Positions 33,119 to 41,521 of a stretch of 64,000 bases of DNA are shown here, piece after piece. The notes beneath the pieces were generated by a model. It was not told the origin of the DNA and did not search any database. It was given only the letters and a program-made list of their open reading frames with translations. This DNA comes from JAFCUW01 sp049898325 (GTDB lineage: Bacteria > Pseudomonadota > Gammaproteobacteria > Burkholderiales > Burkholderiaceae_D): assembly GCF_049898325.1 (NCBI RefSeq), contig NZ_JAFCXL010000005.1, forward strand, positions 124,001-188,000, written 5' to 3'. A program made the translations under genes and the position numbers. The first letter of the stretch is position 1, and every line of letters begins with the position of its first letter.

Positions 33119-33919
33119 ATGCACAACAACCTGATCGAACAACGCACCGTGGGCGCTGCCGCCGCGCGCGGCGCGCACGCCACGCCGGCGACGACGACAA
33201 CGGTACCGGCGACGGTGCCGGCGACAGCGCTGGTGCTGCACGGCCTGGCCAAGTCGTTCGGCCCGCGGGTGGTGCTCGAGCGGCTCGACCTGGAACTGGC
33301 CGCCGGCCAGTTCGTCGCCATCGTCGGCCGCAGCGGGTGCGGCAAGAGCACCCTGCTGCGTGCCGTGGCGGGCCTGGAAACGCTCGACGGCGGCACCATC
33401 GGCGGCGCCGACGACGTGCGCATGATGTTCCAGGAGGCCCGCCTGCTGCCGTGGAAAACCGTGCTGCAGAACGTGCAACTGGGCCTGGCCGACGACGGCG
33501 GCCGCGCGCTCGAGGCGCTCGCTGCCGTCGGTCTTGCCAGCCGCGCCGCCGACTGGCCGGCGGCGCTGTCGGGCGGCCAGCGCCAGCGCGTGGCGCTGGC
33601 GCGCGCGCTGGTGCACCAGCCGCCCTTGCTGTTGCTCGACGAGCCGCTCGGCGCGCTCGACGCGCTCACCCGCATCGACATGCAGCGCCTGATCGAGTCG
33701 CTGTGGCTGGCGCGCGGCTTCACGGCGCTGCTGGTGACCCACGACGTGCAGGAAGCGATCGCGCTGGCCGACCGCGTGCTGGTGATCGAGCAGGGCGCCA
33801 TTGCGCTCGACGTGGCGGTCGAGCTGCCCCGCCCGCGCCAGCGCGATGCCCGCTTCGCCTTGCTCGAGCAGCGCCTGCTCAATCACCTGCTCGGTCAGCC
33901 GGCGGGTCAGGCCGCCTGA
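33119..33919 (+). CDS. ssuB: Sulfonate ABC transporter ATPase SsuB
   Basis: This 266-residue ATPase has Walker A GRSGCGKST, the signature LSGGQRQRV and Walker B LLLLDEPLGALD, with switch His in LVTHDVQ. It has an unusual N-terminal extension of about 35 residues containing a Thr/Ala/Pro-rich stretch (ATPATTTTVPATVPAT) before the first beta strand. With SsuA and SsuC it forms the primary sulfonate importer. It is the last gene of the plus-strand ssu operon; no terminator is visible in the 80 nt before the next gene. Confidence 0.93.
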   Translation: MHNNLIEQRTVGAAAARGAHATPATTTTVPATVPATALVLHGLAKSFGPRVVLERLDLELAAGQFVAIVGRSGCGKSTLLRAVAGLETLDGGTIGGADDVRMMFQEARLLPWKTVLQNVQLGLADDGGRALEALAAVGLASRAADWPAALSGGQRQRVALARALVHQPPLLLLDEPLGALDALTRIDMQRLIESLWLARGFTALLVTHDVQEAIALADRVLVIEQGAIALDVAVELPRPRQRDARFALLEQRLLNHLLGQPAGQAA

Positions 33920-33999
33920 ACGGCGCCAGCCGACCCGGGCGGCACGCACGATTGAGTTCGCTGAGCAAATCTGACCGCGGTTGCGGTTAGAATGTTCCC

Positions 34000-34812
34000 A
34001 TGAAGATTCGTGTCGCTACCTACAACATCCACAAAGGCGTGTCCACCATCCGCGCCACGCCCCGCGTGCTCGCGCTCAAGAAGGCCATCGGGCTGTTCGA
34101 GGCCGAGGTGGTGTTCTTGCAGGAAGTGCAGGGCAAGCACGACAAGTACACCAGCAAGTTCGGCGACGAAACCCGGGGCCACCGCCACTGGCCGCAGGCG
34201 GCCCAGCACGAATTTTTCGCCGGAGAATCGCACCATGCCGCCTACGGCATGAACGCCGTGTACGACCATGGCCACCACGGCAATGCCCTGCTGTCGGCTT
34301 TCCCGATTGGCAATATGGTCAACCACGATGTGTCCGACCATGCCTACGAGCAGCGCGGCGTCCTCCACTGCGTGCTGGAAACGCCGGGCGGCACCGTGCA
34401 CTGCTTCGTGGTCCACCTGGGCCTGTTCGAGGCGGGCCGCACGCGCCAGACCCAGGCCCTGATCGATTGCGTGAACGCCTCGGCGCCCGATGGCGAGCCG
34501 GTCATCATCGCCGGCGACTTCAACGACTGGCGCAACACCCTGTCGGCCAATTTGCGCGACAAGCTGGGCGTGGTCGAGGTGTTCGACGAGCTCGGCACCG
34601 GCTCCACGCTGGGCGGCATGGTGCGGGGCCTGATGGGCGCCAAGCGCAAGGTCACGCCGGCGCGCACCTTTCCGGCCGCGCTGCCGTACTTTCGCCTGGA
34701 CCGCATCTATGTGCGCGGTTTCAAGGTCGATACCGCCGAGGTCCTGCACGGTCCCGTGTGGGCCAAGCTGTCCGACCACGCGCCCATCGTCGCCACCCTC
34801 AAGCTGGCCTGA
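34000..34812 (+). CDS. Endonuclease/exonuclease/phosphatase family protein
   Basis: This 270-residue protein has the family motifs: TYNIHKG (residues 7-13), LQEVQ near 40, a middle His/Asn region, IIAGDFNDW near 170 and SDHAPIV at the end. These residues coordinate the metal and catalyse phosphodiester hydrolysis. In many betaproteobacteria this gene directly precedes clsB, as here, where the gap is 30 nt. A role in phospholipid metabolism or turnover is plausible, but DNA or inositol-phosphate substrates cannot be excluded from sequence. No signal peptide is seen. Confidence 0.9.
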   Translation: MKIRVATYNIHKGVSTIRATPRVLALKKAIGLFEAEVVFLQEVQGKHDKYTSKFGDETRGHRHWPQAAQHEFFAGESHHAAYGMNAVYDHGHHGNALLSAFPIGNMVNHDVSDHAYEQRGVLHCVLETPGGTVHCFVVHLGLFEAGRTRQTQALIDCVNASAPDGEPVIIAGDFNDWRNTLSANLRDKLGVVEVFDELGTGSTLGGMVRGLMGAKRKVTPARTFPAALPYFRLDRIYVRGFKVDTAEVLHGPVWAKLSDHAPIVATLKLA

Positions 34813-34842
34813 TGGGCCGCGCGCCACACCCTCCCGGTCTTC

Positions 34843-36003
34843 ATGCGCTCAGTCCATTATCAATACAATAATGAGGTAACGCTGCTGCAGAGCGGGGAGG
34901 CGCTGTTTCCTGCCCTGCTGGCGGGGATCGCCGGGGCCGAACAGGAAATCCATTTCGAAACCTATATTTTTGCCGCCGACGACACGGGGACGGCCGTCGA
35001 ACAGGCCCTGGTTGCCGCCGGCCTGCGTGGCGTCAAGGTGCGCGTCGTCATCGACTGGTTCGGCAGCGGCCATGCCCAGTGCAAGCGCCTCAAGGCCGTG
35101 TTCGCCGCGGCGGGCGTGCACTGTCGCATTTTTAATCCCTGGTTCCGCAAGGGCGTCACGCGCACCCACCGCAAGATCACCGTGATCGACCGCCACCACG
35201 CCTTCGTGGGCGGCATCAACGTCAACGACGACTACCTGTGCGACTACGATCCCCATATCCGCCTGCCGGCGCCGCGCTGGGATTTTGCCGTGCGCGTGGC
35301 CGGCCCGCTGGTCGAGGACATCCACCGCGAAGCGCAAGCGCAGTGGGCGCGGGTGGGCCGCATGGGCCTGCTGCGCCGGATCGACCTGTTCCGCCAGCTC
35401 AAGCGCGACGGCCCCATCGCCGGCAACGGCCCCATGCAGGCGGGCCTGGTGGTGCGCGACAATCTGCGCAATCGCCGCACCATCCAGCGCGCCTACCTGC
35501 AGGCGATCGGCCGCGCCCGGCACAGCATCCTGATGGCCAATCCATATTTCGCACCGGGGCGCAAGTTTCGCGAGGCGCTGGGGCGCGCCGCCGAACGGGG
35601 CGTCAAGGTCACGCTGCTGATCGGGGTGGGCGAATTCAAGCTGCAGGACATGGTGGCCCACTCGTTCTACCCCAAACTGCTGGCCTGCGGCGTCAATGTC
35701 GTCGAGTACCAAAAAACCCAGTTGCACGCCAAGGTCGCCGTCATCGACAACGACTGGGCCACGGTGGGCTCGTCGAACTGCGACGGCCTGTCGCTGTTCC
35801 TGAACCAGGAAGCCAATGTGGTGGTGCGCGACGCCGCGTTTGCCGCCAGCATGCGCGCGCACATCGAAGCGGGCATCGCCGACGGCGTGGTGATTCCCGA
35901 CGACCATTTCAACAAGGTGAGCCGCTGGCAGCGGGCCGGCTACGGCATCGCCTATTTTTTCTATAGACTGGTGATGCGCATCGTCGCCATTGGCTACGCG
36001 TGA
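34843..36003 (+). CDS. clsB: Cardiolipin synthase ClsB
   Basis: This 386-residue phospholipase D superfamily protein has two HKD motifs, HRKITVIDRHHAFVGG near residue 109 and HAKVAVIDNDWATVGSSN near 290. It lacks the N-terminal transmembrane helices of ClsA, which fits the shorter ClsB type. It transfers a phosphatidyl group between two phosphatidylglycerols to make cardiolipin. A hydrophobic C-terminal segment (YGIAYFFYRLVMRIVAIGYA) may anchor it. Neighbouring genes are the endonuclease/phosphatase upstream and an S4-domain gene 2 nt downstream. Confidence 0.9.
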   Translation: MRSVHYQYNNEVTLLQSGEALFPALLAGIAGAEQEIHFETYIFAADDTGTAVEQALVAAGLRGVKVRVVIDWFGSGHAQCKRLKAVFAAAGVHCRIFNPWFRKGVTRTHRKITVIDRHHAFVGGINVNDDYLCDYDPHIRLPAPRWDFAVRVAGPLVEDIHREAQAQWARVGRMGLLRRIDLFRQLKRDGPIAGNGPMQAGLVVRDNLRNRRTIQRAYLQAIGRARHSILMANPYFAPGRKFREALGRAAERGVKVTLLIGVGEFKLQDMVAHSFYPKLLACGVNVVEYQKTQLHAKVAVIDNDWATVGSSNCDGLSLFLNQEANVVVRDAAFAASMRAHIEAGIADGVVIPDDHFNKVSRWQRAGYGIAYFFYRLVMRIVAIGYA

Positions 36004-36005
36004 TC

Positions 36006-36380
36006 ATGGACACTGTACGCATCGACAAGTGGCTGTGGGCAGCCCGTTTTTTCAAGACCCGTTCGCTGGCCACCGATGCCGTCGACAACGGCCGCGTGCG
36101 CCTTGACGGCGAACGCATCAAGCCGGCGCGCGCCGTCAAGGTGGGTGATCAGCTCAGTGTCGACAACGGCGCCGACCGCTGGGACATCGAAGTGCTGCAG
36201 ATTTCCGACCAGCGCGGCCCGGCGCCCGTGGCGCGCTCGCTGTACGACGAAAGCGCCGCCAGCGTGGCCAAGCGCGAGCTGCTCAAGGAGGGCCGGCGCC
36301 TGTACCCGGAGCCGGGCAGCACCATCAAGGGCCGCCCCACCAAGCGCGACCGTCGCGCCCTGAGCAAGGCCAGCCAATAG
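36006..36380 (+). CDS. hslR: RNA-binding S4 domain protein, Hsp15/HslR-like
   Basis: This 124-residue protein starts with an S4 RNA-binding domain (VRIDKWLWAARFFKTRSLATDAV, residues 3-25) and has a basic C-terminal tail (KGRPTKRDRRALSK). That is the layout of Hsp15, which recycles 50S subunits carrying nascent chains after heat shock. The ATG at 36006 is 2 nt after the clsB stop; a GTG at 36000 would overlap that stop. The 215 nt after it contain only the tetR promoter region. Confidence 0.88.
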   Translation: MDTVRIDKWLWAARFFKTRSLATDAVDNGRVRLDGERIKPARAVKVGDQLSVDNGADRWDIEVLQISDQRGPAPVARSLYDESAASVAKRELLKEGRRLYPEPGSTIKGRPTKRDRRALSKASQ

Positions 36381-36489
36381 CGTGCGCGGTGGCGGCGCGG
36401 GAAATCGTCCCGGCCGTCGCCGCGAGGAGTACCATCGACTTGCGCCCTCATGGCCGTGGTCAAATAGAATCGCCCTTCTAAGTTCCCGT

Positions 36490-36517
36490 TTGACATTTGC
36501 CCCCGGCTGGATAATAG
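36490..36517 (+). promoter_or_regulatory. Promoter upstream of the TetR regulator gene
   Basis: A consensus -35 TTGACA at 36490-36495 is followed 16 nt later by TAATAG at 36512-36517. A small imperfect dyad (CGA...TCG, about 36520-36530) just downstream could bind the TetR repressor. The promoter is about 80 nt from the tetR start. Confidence 0.55.
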
Positions 36518-36595
36518 TACGAGCGTTCGGATTTTTATGCGCCAGTCACCGCTGTTCAACTTCGTAGGTAACTTATTAACACTTCAGTCAAATTC

Positions 36596-37186
36596 ATGCG
36601 CAAGGGCGAGTTGACCCGGGCCGCCATCCTCGACGTGGCGCTCGACCTGGCCAGCCGGGAGGGGCTCGAGGGTCTGACCATCGGCCTGCTCGCGGATAAG
36701 ATGAACATGAGCAAGTCGGGCGTGTTCGCCCACTTCGGCTCGCGCGAAGATCTGCAGATCGAAGTGTTAAAGCTGTATCACGCGCGGTTCGAGCAGGAAG
36801 TGTTCTTTCCCAGCGTGCAGGAAGCGCGGGGCTTGCCGCGCCTGCGCTCGATGTTTGCCCGCTGGGTCAAGCGCGTCAGCGTGGAAATCGCCTCGGGCTG
36901 CATCTATATCAGTGGCGCCGTTGAGTACGACGACCGCCAGGGTCCCATCCGCGAAGAGCTGGTGGCGATGGTGCGGGCCTGGCAGGGCGCCTTGCGGCGC
37001 TGCGCCGAACAGTCGATCAGCAGCGGCGACCTGAAAGCGGACACCGATGCGGGCCAGCTGGTGTATGAAATGTACGGCCTGATCCTGGCCCTGCACCACG
37101 ACGCCCGCTTCCTGCGCATGCCGGGCAGCGTCGACCGCTGCCGCGTCGGCTTCGACCGGCTGATCGAGAATTACCGTCACCCTTGA
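36596..37186 (+). CDS. TetR/AcrR family regulator, probably of fatty acid oxidation
   Basis: This 196-residue protein has an N-terminal HTH (TRAAILDVALDLASREGLEGLTIGLLADKM followed by SKSGVFAHFGSREDLQIEVLKLY), the standard TetR layout. The C-terminal ligand domain contains a TetR_C_33-like pattern around WQGALRRCAEQ. The acyl-CoA dehydrogenase gene starts 98 nt downstream on the same strand. Regulators in this position commonly repress beta-oxidation genes and are released by acyl-CoAs. The ligand and target are inferred from position only. Confidence 0.8.
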   Translation: MRKGELTRAAILDVALDLASREGLEGLTIGLLADKMNMSKSGVFAHFGSREDLQIEVLKLYHARFEQEVFFPSVQEARGLPRLRSMFARWVKRVSVEIASGCIYISGAVEYDDRQGPIREELVAMVRAWQGALRRCAEQSISSGDLKADTDAGQLVYEMYGLILALHHDARFLRMPGSVDRCRVGFDRLIENYRHP

Positions 37187-37284
37187 GTCGCAGGTCGTCG
37201 CTTTACTAGCACCGCAGCACCGCTTTACCTTTATTCTTTATTTATTCGTCATTCGTCACATTCCACCTCGTCAGGAGAAACACC

Positions 37285-39075
37285 ATGGGTCAATACGTCG
37301 CGCCACTCAGGGACATGCAGTTCTTGTTGCACGAAATGTTCAACGTCACCGAAGAACTCAAGGCCATTCCCAAGTTTGAAGATGTCGATGCCGACATCAT
37401 CAACCAGGTGCTGGAAGAGGGCGCCAAATTTACCCAGGAAGTGCTGTTCCCGCTGAACCACTCGGGCGACCGCGAAGGCTGCCACTACGATGTGGCCACC
37501 AAGTCCGTCACCACCCCGAAGGGTTTTAAAGAGGCGTACCAGAAGTACGTCGACGGCGGCTGGGCTGCGCTCGCGTGCGACCCGGAATACGGCGGCCAGG
37601 GCCTGCCCGTTGTGCTCAATAATTCCTTCTACGAGATGCTCAATTCGTCGAACCAGGCCTGGACCATGTACCCGGGCCTGTCGCACGGCGCCTACGAGTG
37701 CCTGAAAGAACACGGCACCGACGAGCAGAAAAAACTGTACCTGCCCAAACTGGTGTCGGGCCAGTGGACCGGCACCATGTGCCTGACCGAAGCCCATTGC
37801 GGCACCGACCTGGGCATGCTGCGCTCGAAAGCGCTGCCGCAGGACGACGGTTCGTGGCTGATCACGGGCTCGAAAATCTTCATCTCGGCCGGCGAACACG
37901 ACATGGCCGAAAACATCATTCACCTGGTGCTGGCCCGCGTGCCTGGCGCACCGGAAGGCTCGAAAGGGATCTCGCTGTTCGTGGTGCCGAAATTCCTGCC
38001 GAACGAAGACGGCACGGTCGGCGCGCGCAACCCGATCACCTGCGGCGCCATCGAAGAAAAGATGGGCATCCACGGTAACTCGACCTGCCAGATGAACCTC
38101 GATGCGGCGCGCGGCTGGATCATCGGCGAGCCGAACAAGGGTCTCAACGCCATGTTCGTGTTCATGAACGCGGCCCGCCTGGGCGTGGGCATGCAGTCGC
38201 TGGGCCTGACCGAAGTGGCCTACCAGAACGCGCTGGTGTATGCGCGCGACCGCATCCAGATGCGCTCGCTGTCCGGCCCGAAAGCGCCCGACAAGCCAGC
38301 CGATCCCATCATCGTGCACCCCGACGTGCGTCGCATGCTGCTCACCGCCAAGGCCTACGCCGAAGGCGCGCGCGCCTTCTCGTCGTACGTCGCGCTTCAG
38401 ATCGACCGCGAACTGCACCACCCTGACGCCGACGTGCGCAAGGAAGCGGCCGACGAAGTGGCGCTGCTTACGCCGATCATCAAGGCCTTCATCACCGACA
38501 ACGGCTGGATCGCCACCTCGGAAGCGATGCAGGTCTACGGCGGCCACGGCTACATCGCCGAATGGGGCATGGAGCAGTACGTGCGCGACGCCCGCATCAA
38601 CATGATTTACGAAGGCACCAACACGATCCAGTCGCTCGACCTGCTGGGCCGTAAAATCCTGATGGACAACGGCGCCAAGCTGCGCAAGTTCGGCGAAAAA
38701 ATCAAGGCCTTCGTCGAAGAAAACGGCACCGACGAAGCGATGTCCGAGTTCGTCACCCCGCTGGGCGACCTGGGCGACAAGGTCACCAAGCTGACCATGG
38801 AAATCGGCATGAAGGCCTTCCAGAATCCGGACGAAGTGGGCGCCGCCTGCGTGCCTTACCTGCGCGTGGTCGGTCACCTGGTCTACAGCTACTTCTTTGC
38901 CCAGATGGCGAAGATCGCGCTGAGCAAGGAAGACGGCGGCGACACCTTCTACAAGGCCAAGCTGGCCACCACGCGCTTCTACTTTGCCCGCCTCTACCCC
39001 GAGACGGCCATGCTGATTCGCCAGGCCCGTTCGGGCGCCGCCAACCTGCTGGCGCTCGACGCCGATTTGTTCTAA
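37285..39075 (+). CDS. Acyl-CoA dehydrogenase (long, DmdC/FadE-like)
   Basis: This 596-residue acyl-CoA dehydrogenase belongs to the group with an extended C-terminal domain (acyl-CoA dehydrogenase C-terminal, related to DmdC and FadE5). Key segments are GGWAALACDPEYGGQGLP, MCLTEAHCGTDLGM, EGTNTIQSLDLLGRKIL and a conserved GGHGYIAEWGMEQYVRDARI. The Glu in YEGTN is the usual base. It introduces the first double bond in fatty acyl-CoA, with electrons passed to ETF. It is the first enzyme of the plus-strand beta-oxidation operon and starts 98 nt after the TetR gene. Confidence 0.92.
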   Translation: MGQYVAPLRDMQFLLHEMFNVTEELKAIPKFEDVDADIINQVLEEGAKFTQEVLFPLNHSGDREGCHYDVATKSVTTPKGFKEAYQKYVDGGWAALACDPEYGGQGLPVVLNNSFYEMLNSSNQAWTMYPGLSHGAYECLKEHGTDEQKKLYLPKLVSGQWTGTMCLTEAHCGTDLGMLRSKALPQDDGSWLITGSKIFISAGEHDMAENIIHLVLARVPGAPEGSKGISLFVVPKFLPNEDGTVGARNPITCGAIEEKMGIHGNSTCQMNLDAARGWIIGEPNKGLNAMFVFMNAARLGVGMQSLGLTEVAYQNALVYARDRIQMRSLSGPKAPDKPADPIIVHPDVRRMLLTAKAYAEGARAFSSYVALQIDRELHHPDADVRKEAADEVALLTPIIKAFITDNGWIATSEAMQVYGGHGYIAEWGMEQYVRDARINMIYEGTNTIQSLDLLGRKILMDNGAKLRKFGEKIKAFVEENGTDEAMSEFVTPLGDLGDKVTKLTMEIGMKAFQNPDEVGAACVPYLRVVGHLVYSYFFAQMAKIALSKEDGGDTFYKAKLATTRFYFARLYPETAMLIRQARSGAANLLALDADLF

Positions 39076-39099
39076 GCCTGATAAAAAAGAGAGACATTC

Positions 39100-41499
39100 A
39101 TGAGCAACTTCATCGTCAAAAAAGTCGCCGTACTCGGCGCCGGTGTGATGGGCGCGCAGATCGCCGCGCACTGTATCAACGCAAAAGTGCCGGTCGTGCT
39201 GTTCGACCTGCCGGCCAAGGAAGGCCCGAAGAACGGCATCGTCCTGCGCGCCATCGAAAACCTGAAAAAACTCAGCCCTGCGCCGCTCGGTAACAAGGAC
39301 GACGCCGCCCTGATCCAGGTCGCCAACTACGAGGACAACCTCGAACTGCTGGCCGGCTGCGACCTGATCATCGAAGCGATCGCCGAGCGGATGGACTGGA
39401 AACACGACCTGTACGCCAAGGTCGCCCCGCACATCGCGCCGAACGCCATCTTTGCCTCGAACACCTCGGGCCTGTCGATCACCGCGCTGGCCGACGGTTT
39501 CGACGCAGCGCTCAAGGCGCGCTTTTGCGGCGTGCACTTCTTTAACCCGCCGCGCTACATGCACCTGGTCGAGATCATCCCGACCGCGTCGACCTCGCCG
39601 GCCATCGTCGACCAGCTTGAAGGCTTCCTGACGACGACCCTGGGCAAGGGCGTCGTGCGCGCCAAGGACACCCCGAACTTCATCGCCAACCGGGTCGGTA
39701 TCTTCGGCATGCTCGCCACCATCCATGAAGCGGAAAAATTCGGCCTGTCGGTCGATGTCGTCGACGACCTGACCGGCGCCAAGCTCGGTCGCGCCAAGTC
39801 GGGCACCTTCCGCACCGCCGATGTCGTCGGTCTCGACACCATGGGCCATGTGATCAAGACCATGCAGGACAACCTGCAGGACGATCCCTTCTTCGCCATC
39901 TACAAGACCCCTGACGTGCTGGCCAAGCTGGTCGCCGGTGGCGCGCTGGGCCAGAAGGCCGGCGCGGGCTTCTACAAGAAGGTCGGCAAGGACATTCAGC
40001 GGCTTGACTTCGCCACCGGCACCTACGTCGCCGGCGGCGGCAAGGCGGCCGATATCGTCGGCCGCATCCTGAAAGAAAAGGACCCGGTCAAGAAATTCAA
40101 GGCCCTGCGCGAGTCGACCAATCCGCAGGCGCAGTTCCTGTGGGCGATCTTCCGCGACGCCTTCCACTACATCGCCGTGCACGCCGCGTCGATCGCCGAC
40201 AACGCCCGCGACATCGATTTTGCGATGCGCTGGGGCTTCGGCTGGAATGTCGGCCCGTTCGAAACGTGGCAGGCAGCGGGCTGGCAGCAGATCGCCAGCT
40301 GGATCAGCGAAGACATCGCCGAAGGCAAAGCGCTGACCAACACGCCTTTGCCGGCATGGGTCACCAGCGGCGCCGTGGCAGAGGCAGGCGGCGTGCATAC
40401 GGCCGCCGGCTCCTACTCGGTGTCGAAAGACGCCTTCGTGCCACGCTCGGAACTGGCCGTGTACGACCGCCAGGCCTTCCGCGCACCGGTGCTCGGTTCG
40501 GGCGCCATCGACGGCAAGACCGCCGGCGTCACCTTCTTCGAAGACGAGTCCGTGCGCATCTGGCACATGCAGGACGAGGTGCTGGTCATCTCGCTCAAGA
40601 CCAAGATGCACGTCATCGGCGAAGGCGTCATCAACGGCCTGAAAATGGCGCAGGAAGAAGCGGCCAAGAACTTCAAGGGCCTGGTCATCTGGAATACCGA
40701 CGCGGCCGAAGGCGGCGCCTTCTCCGCCGGCGCCGATCTGCAATCGGCCCTGCCACTGTTCATGCAGGGCGGCGCCAAGGCGATGGAGCCGGGCATCAAG
40801 GGCCTGCAAAACGCTTTCATGGCCATGAAATACTCGAACGTGCCAGTGGTGGCCGCGGTGGCTGGCCTGGCACTGGGCGGCGGCTGCGAAATGGCGCTGC
40901 ATGCGTCCAAGCGGGTCGCCTCGATCGAGTCCTACATCGGCCTGGTGGAAGTGGGCGTCGGCCTGATCCCGGCCGGCGGTGGCCTGAAAGAAGCGGCGGC
41001 GCGCGCCTCGAACGACGCGAAGGGCAGCGACATCCTGCACTTCCTGAAAACCGGCTTCACCAATGCGGCCATGGCCAATGTGTCGAAGTCGGCGCTCGAA
41101 GCGAAGGCGATGGGCTACCTGAAGGAAGACGACGTGATTGTCTTCAACGCGTATGAACTGCTGCACGTGGCGAAAGTCGAAGCGCGCGCCATGTTCGACG
41201 CCGGCTACCGTCCACCGCTGCAAAAGCCGATCACCGTGACGGGCCGTTATGGCCTGGCCACCATCAAGGCCCAGCTGGTGAACATGCGCGACGGCGGCTT
41301 CATCTCCGCCCACGATTTCAAGCTGGGCGAAATGATCGCCACCATCGTCACCGGTGGCGACGTCGACCAGGGCAGCGTGGTCAGCGAGCAGTGGCTGCTG
41401 GACATGGAGTGCAAGGCATTCCTCGAGCTGCTCAATCACCCGAAATCGCAGGAACGGATCATGGGCATGATGCAGACCGGCAAGCCGGTACGTAACTGA
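39100..41499 (+). CDS. 3-hydroxyacyl-CoA dehydrogenase / enoyl-CoA hydratase fusion (FadN-type)
   Basis: This 799-residue bifunctional enzyme has the hydroxyacyl-CoA dehydrogenase domain first (NAD-binding VAVLGAGVMGAQIA at residues 8-21, SNTSGLSITALADG, HFFNPPRYMHLVEIIP) and the crotonase domain near the C-terminus (EGGAFSAGADLQSALPLFMQGG, oxyanion part GGGCEMALHASKRV). This order matches FadN of Bacillus, opposite to FadB of E. coli. It performs hydration and oxidation of trans-enoyl-CoA. It lies 24 nt after the dehydrogenase gene and 22 nt before the thiolase gene, which completes the cycle. Confidence 0.92.
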   Translation: MSNFIVKKVAVLGAGVMGAQIAAHCINAKVPVVLFDLPAKEGPKNGIVLRAIENLKKLSPAPLGNKDDAALIQVANYEDNLELLAGCDLIIEAIAERMDWKHDLYAKVAPHIAPNAIFASNTSGLSITALADGFDAALKARFCGVHFFNPPRYMHLVEIIPTASTSPAIVDQLEGFLTTTLGKGVVRAKDTPNFIANRVGIFGMLATIHEAEKFGLSVDVVDDLTGAKLGRAKSGTFRTADVVGLDTMGHVIKTMQDNLQDDPFFAIYKTPDVLAKLVAGGALGQKAGAGFYKKVGKDIQRLDFATGTYVAGGGKAADIVGRILKEKDPVKKFKALRESTNPQAQFLWAIFRDAFHYIAVHAASIADNARDIDFAMRWGFGWNVGPFETWQAAGWQQIASWISEDIAEGKALTNTPLPAWVTSGAVAEAGGVHTAAGSYSVSKDAFVPRSELAVYDRQAFRAPVLGSGAIDGKTAGVTFFEDESVRIWHMQDEVLVISLKTKMHVIGEGVINGLKMAQEEAAKNFKGLVIWNTDAAEGGAFSAGADLQSALPLFMQGGAKAMEPGIKGLQNAFMAMKYSNVPVVAAVAGLALGGGCEMALHASKRVASIESYIGLVEVGVGLIPAGGGLKEAAARASNDAKGSDILHFLKTGFTNAAMANVSKSALEAKAMGYLKEDDVIVFNAYELLHVAKVEARAMFDAGYRPPLQKPITVTGRYGLATIKAQLVNMRDGGFISAHDFKLGEMIATIVTGGDVDQGSVVSEQWLLDMECKAFLELLNHPKSQERIMGMMQTGKPVRN

Positions 41500-41521
41500 T
41501 CTTCAGAACAGAGAGAAGAAA

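Noticed and set aside
36381..36430. Possible hairpin after the Hsp15-like gene
   Set aside because: Stem is interrupted and no T run follows, so it is not called as a terminator.
37249..41439. Open minus-strand frame of about 1396 codons opposite the beta-oxidation genes
   Set aside because: It lies fully antisense to recognisable acyl-CoA dehydrogenase and FadN-type genes and has no domain pattern.
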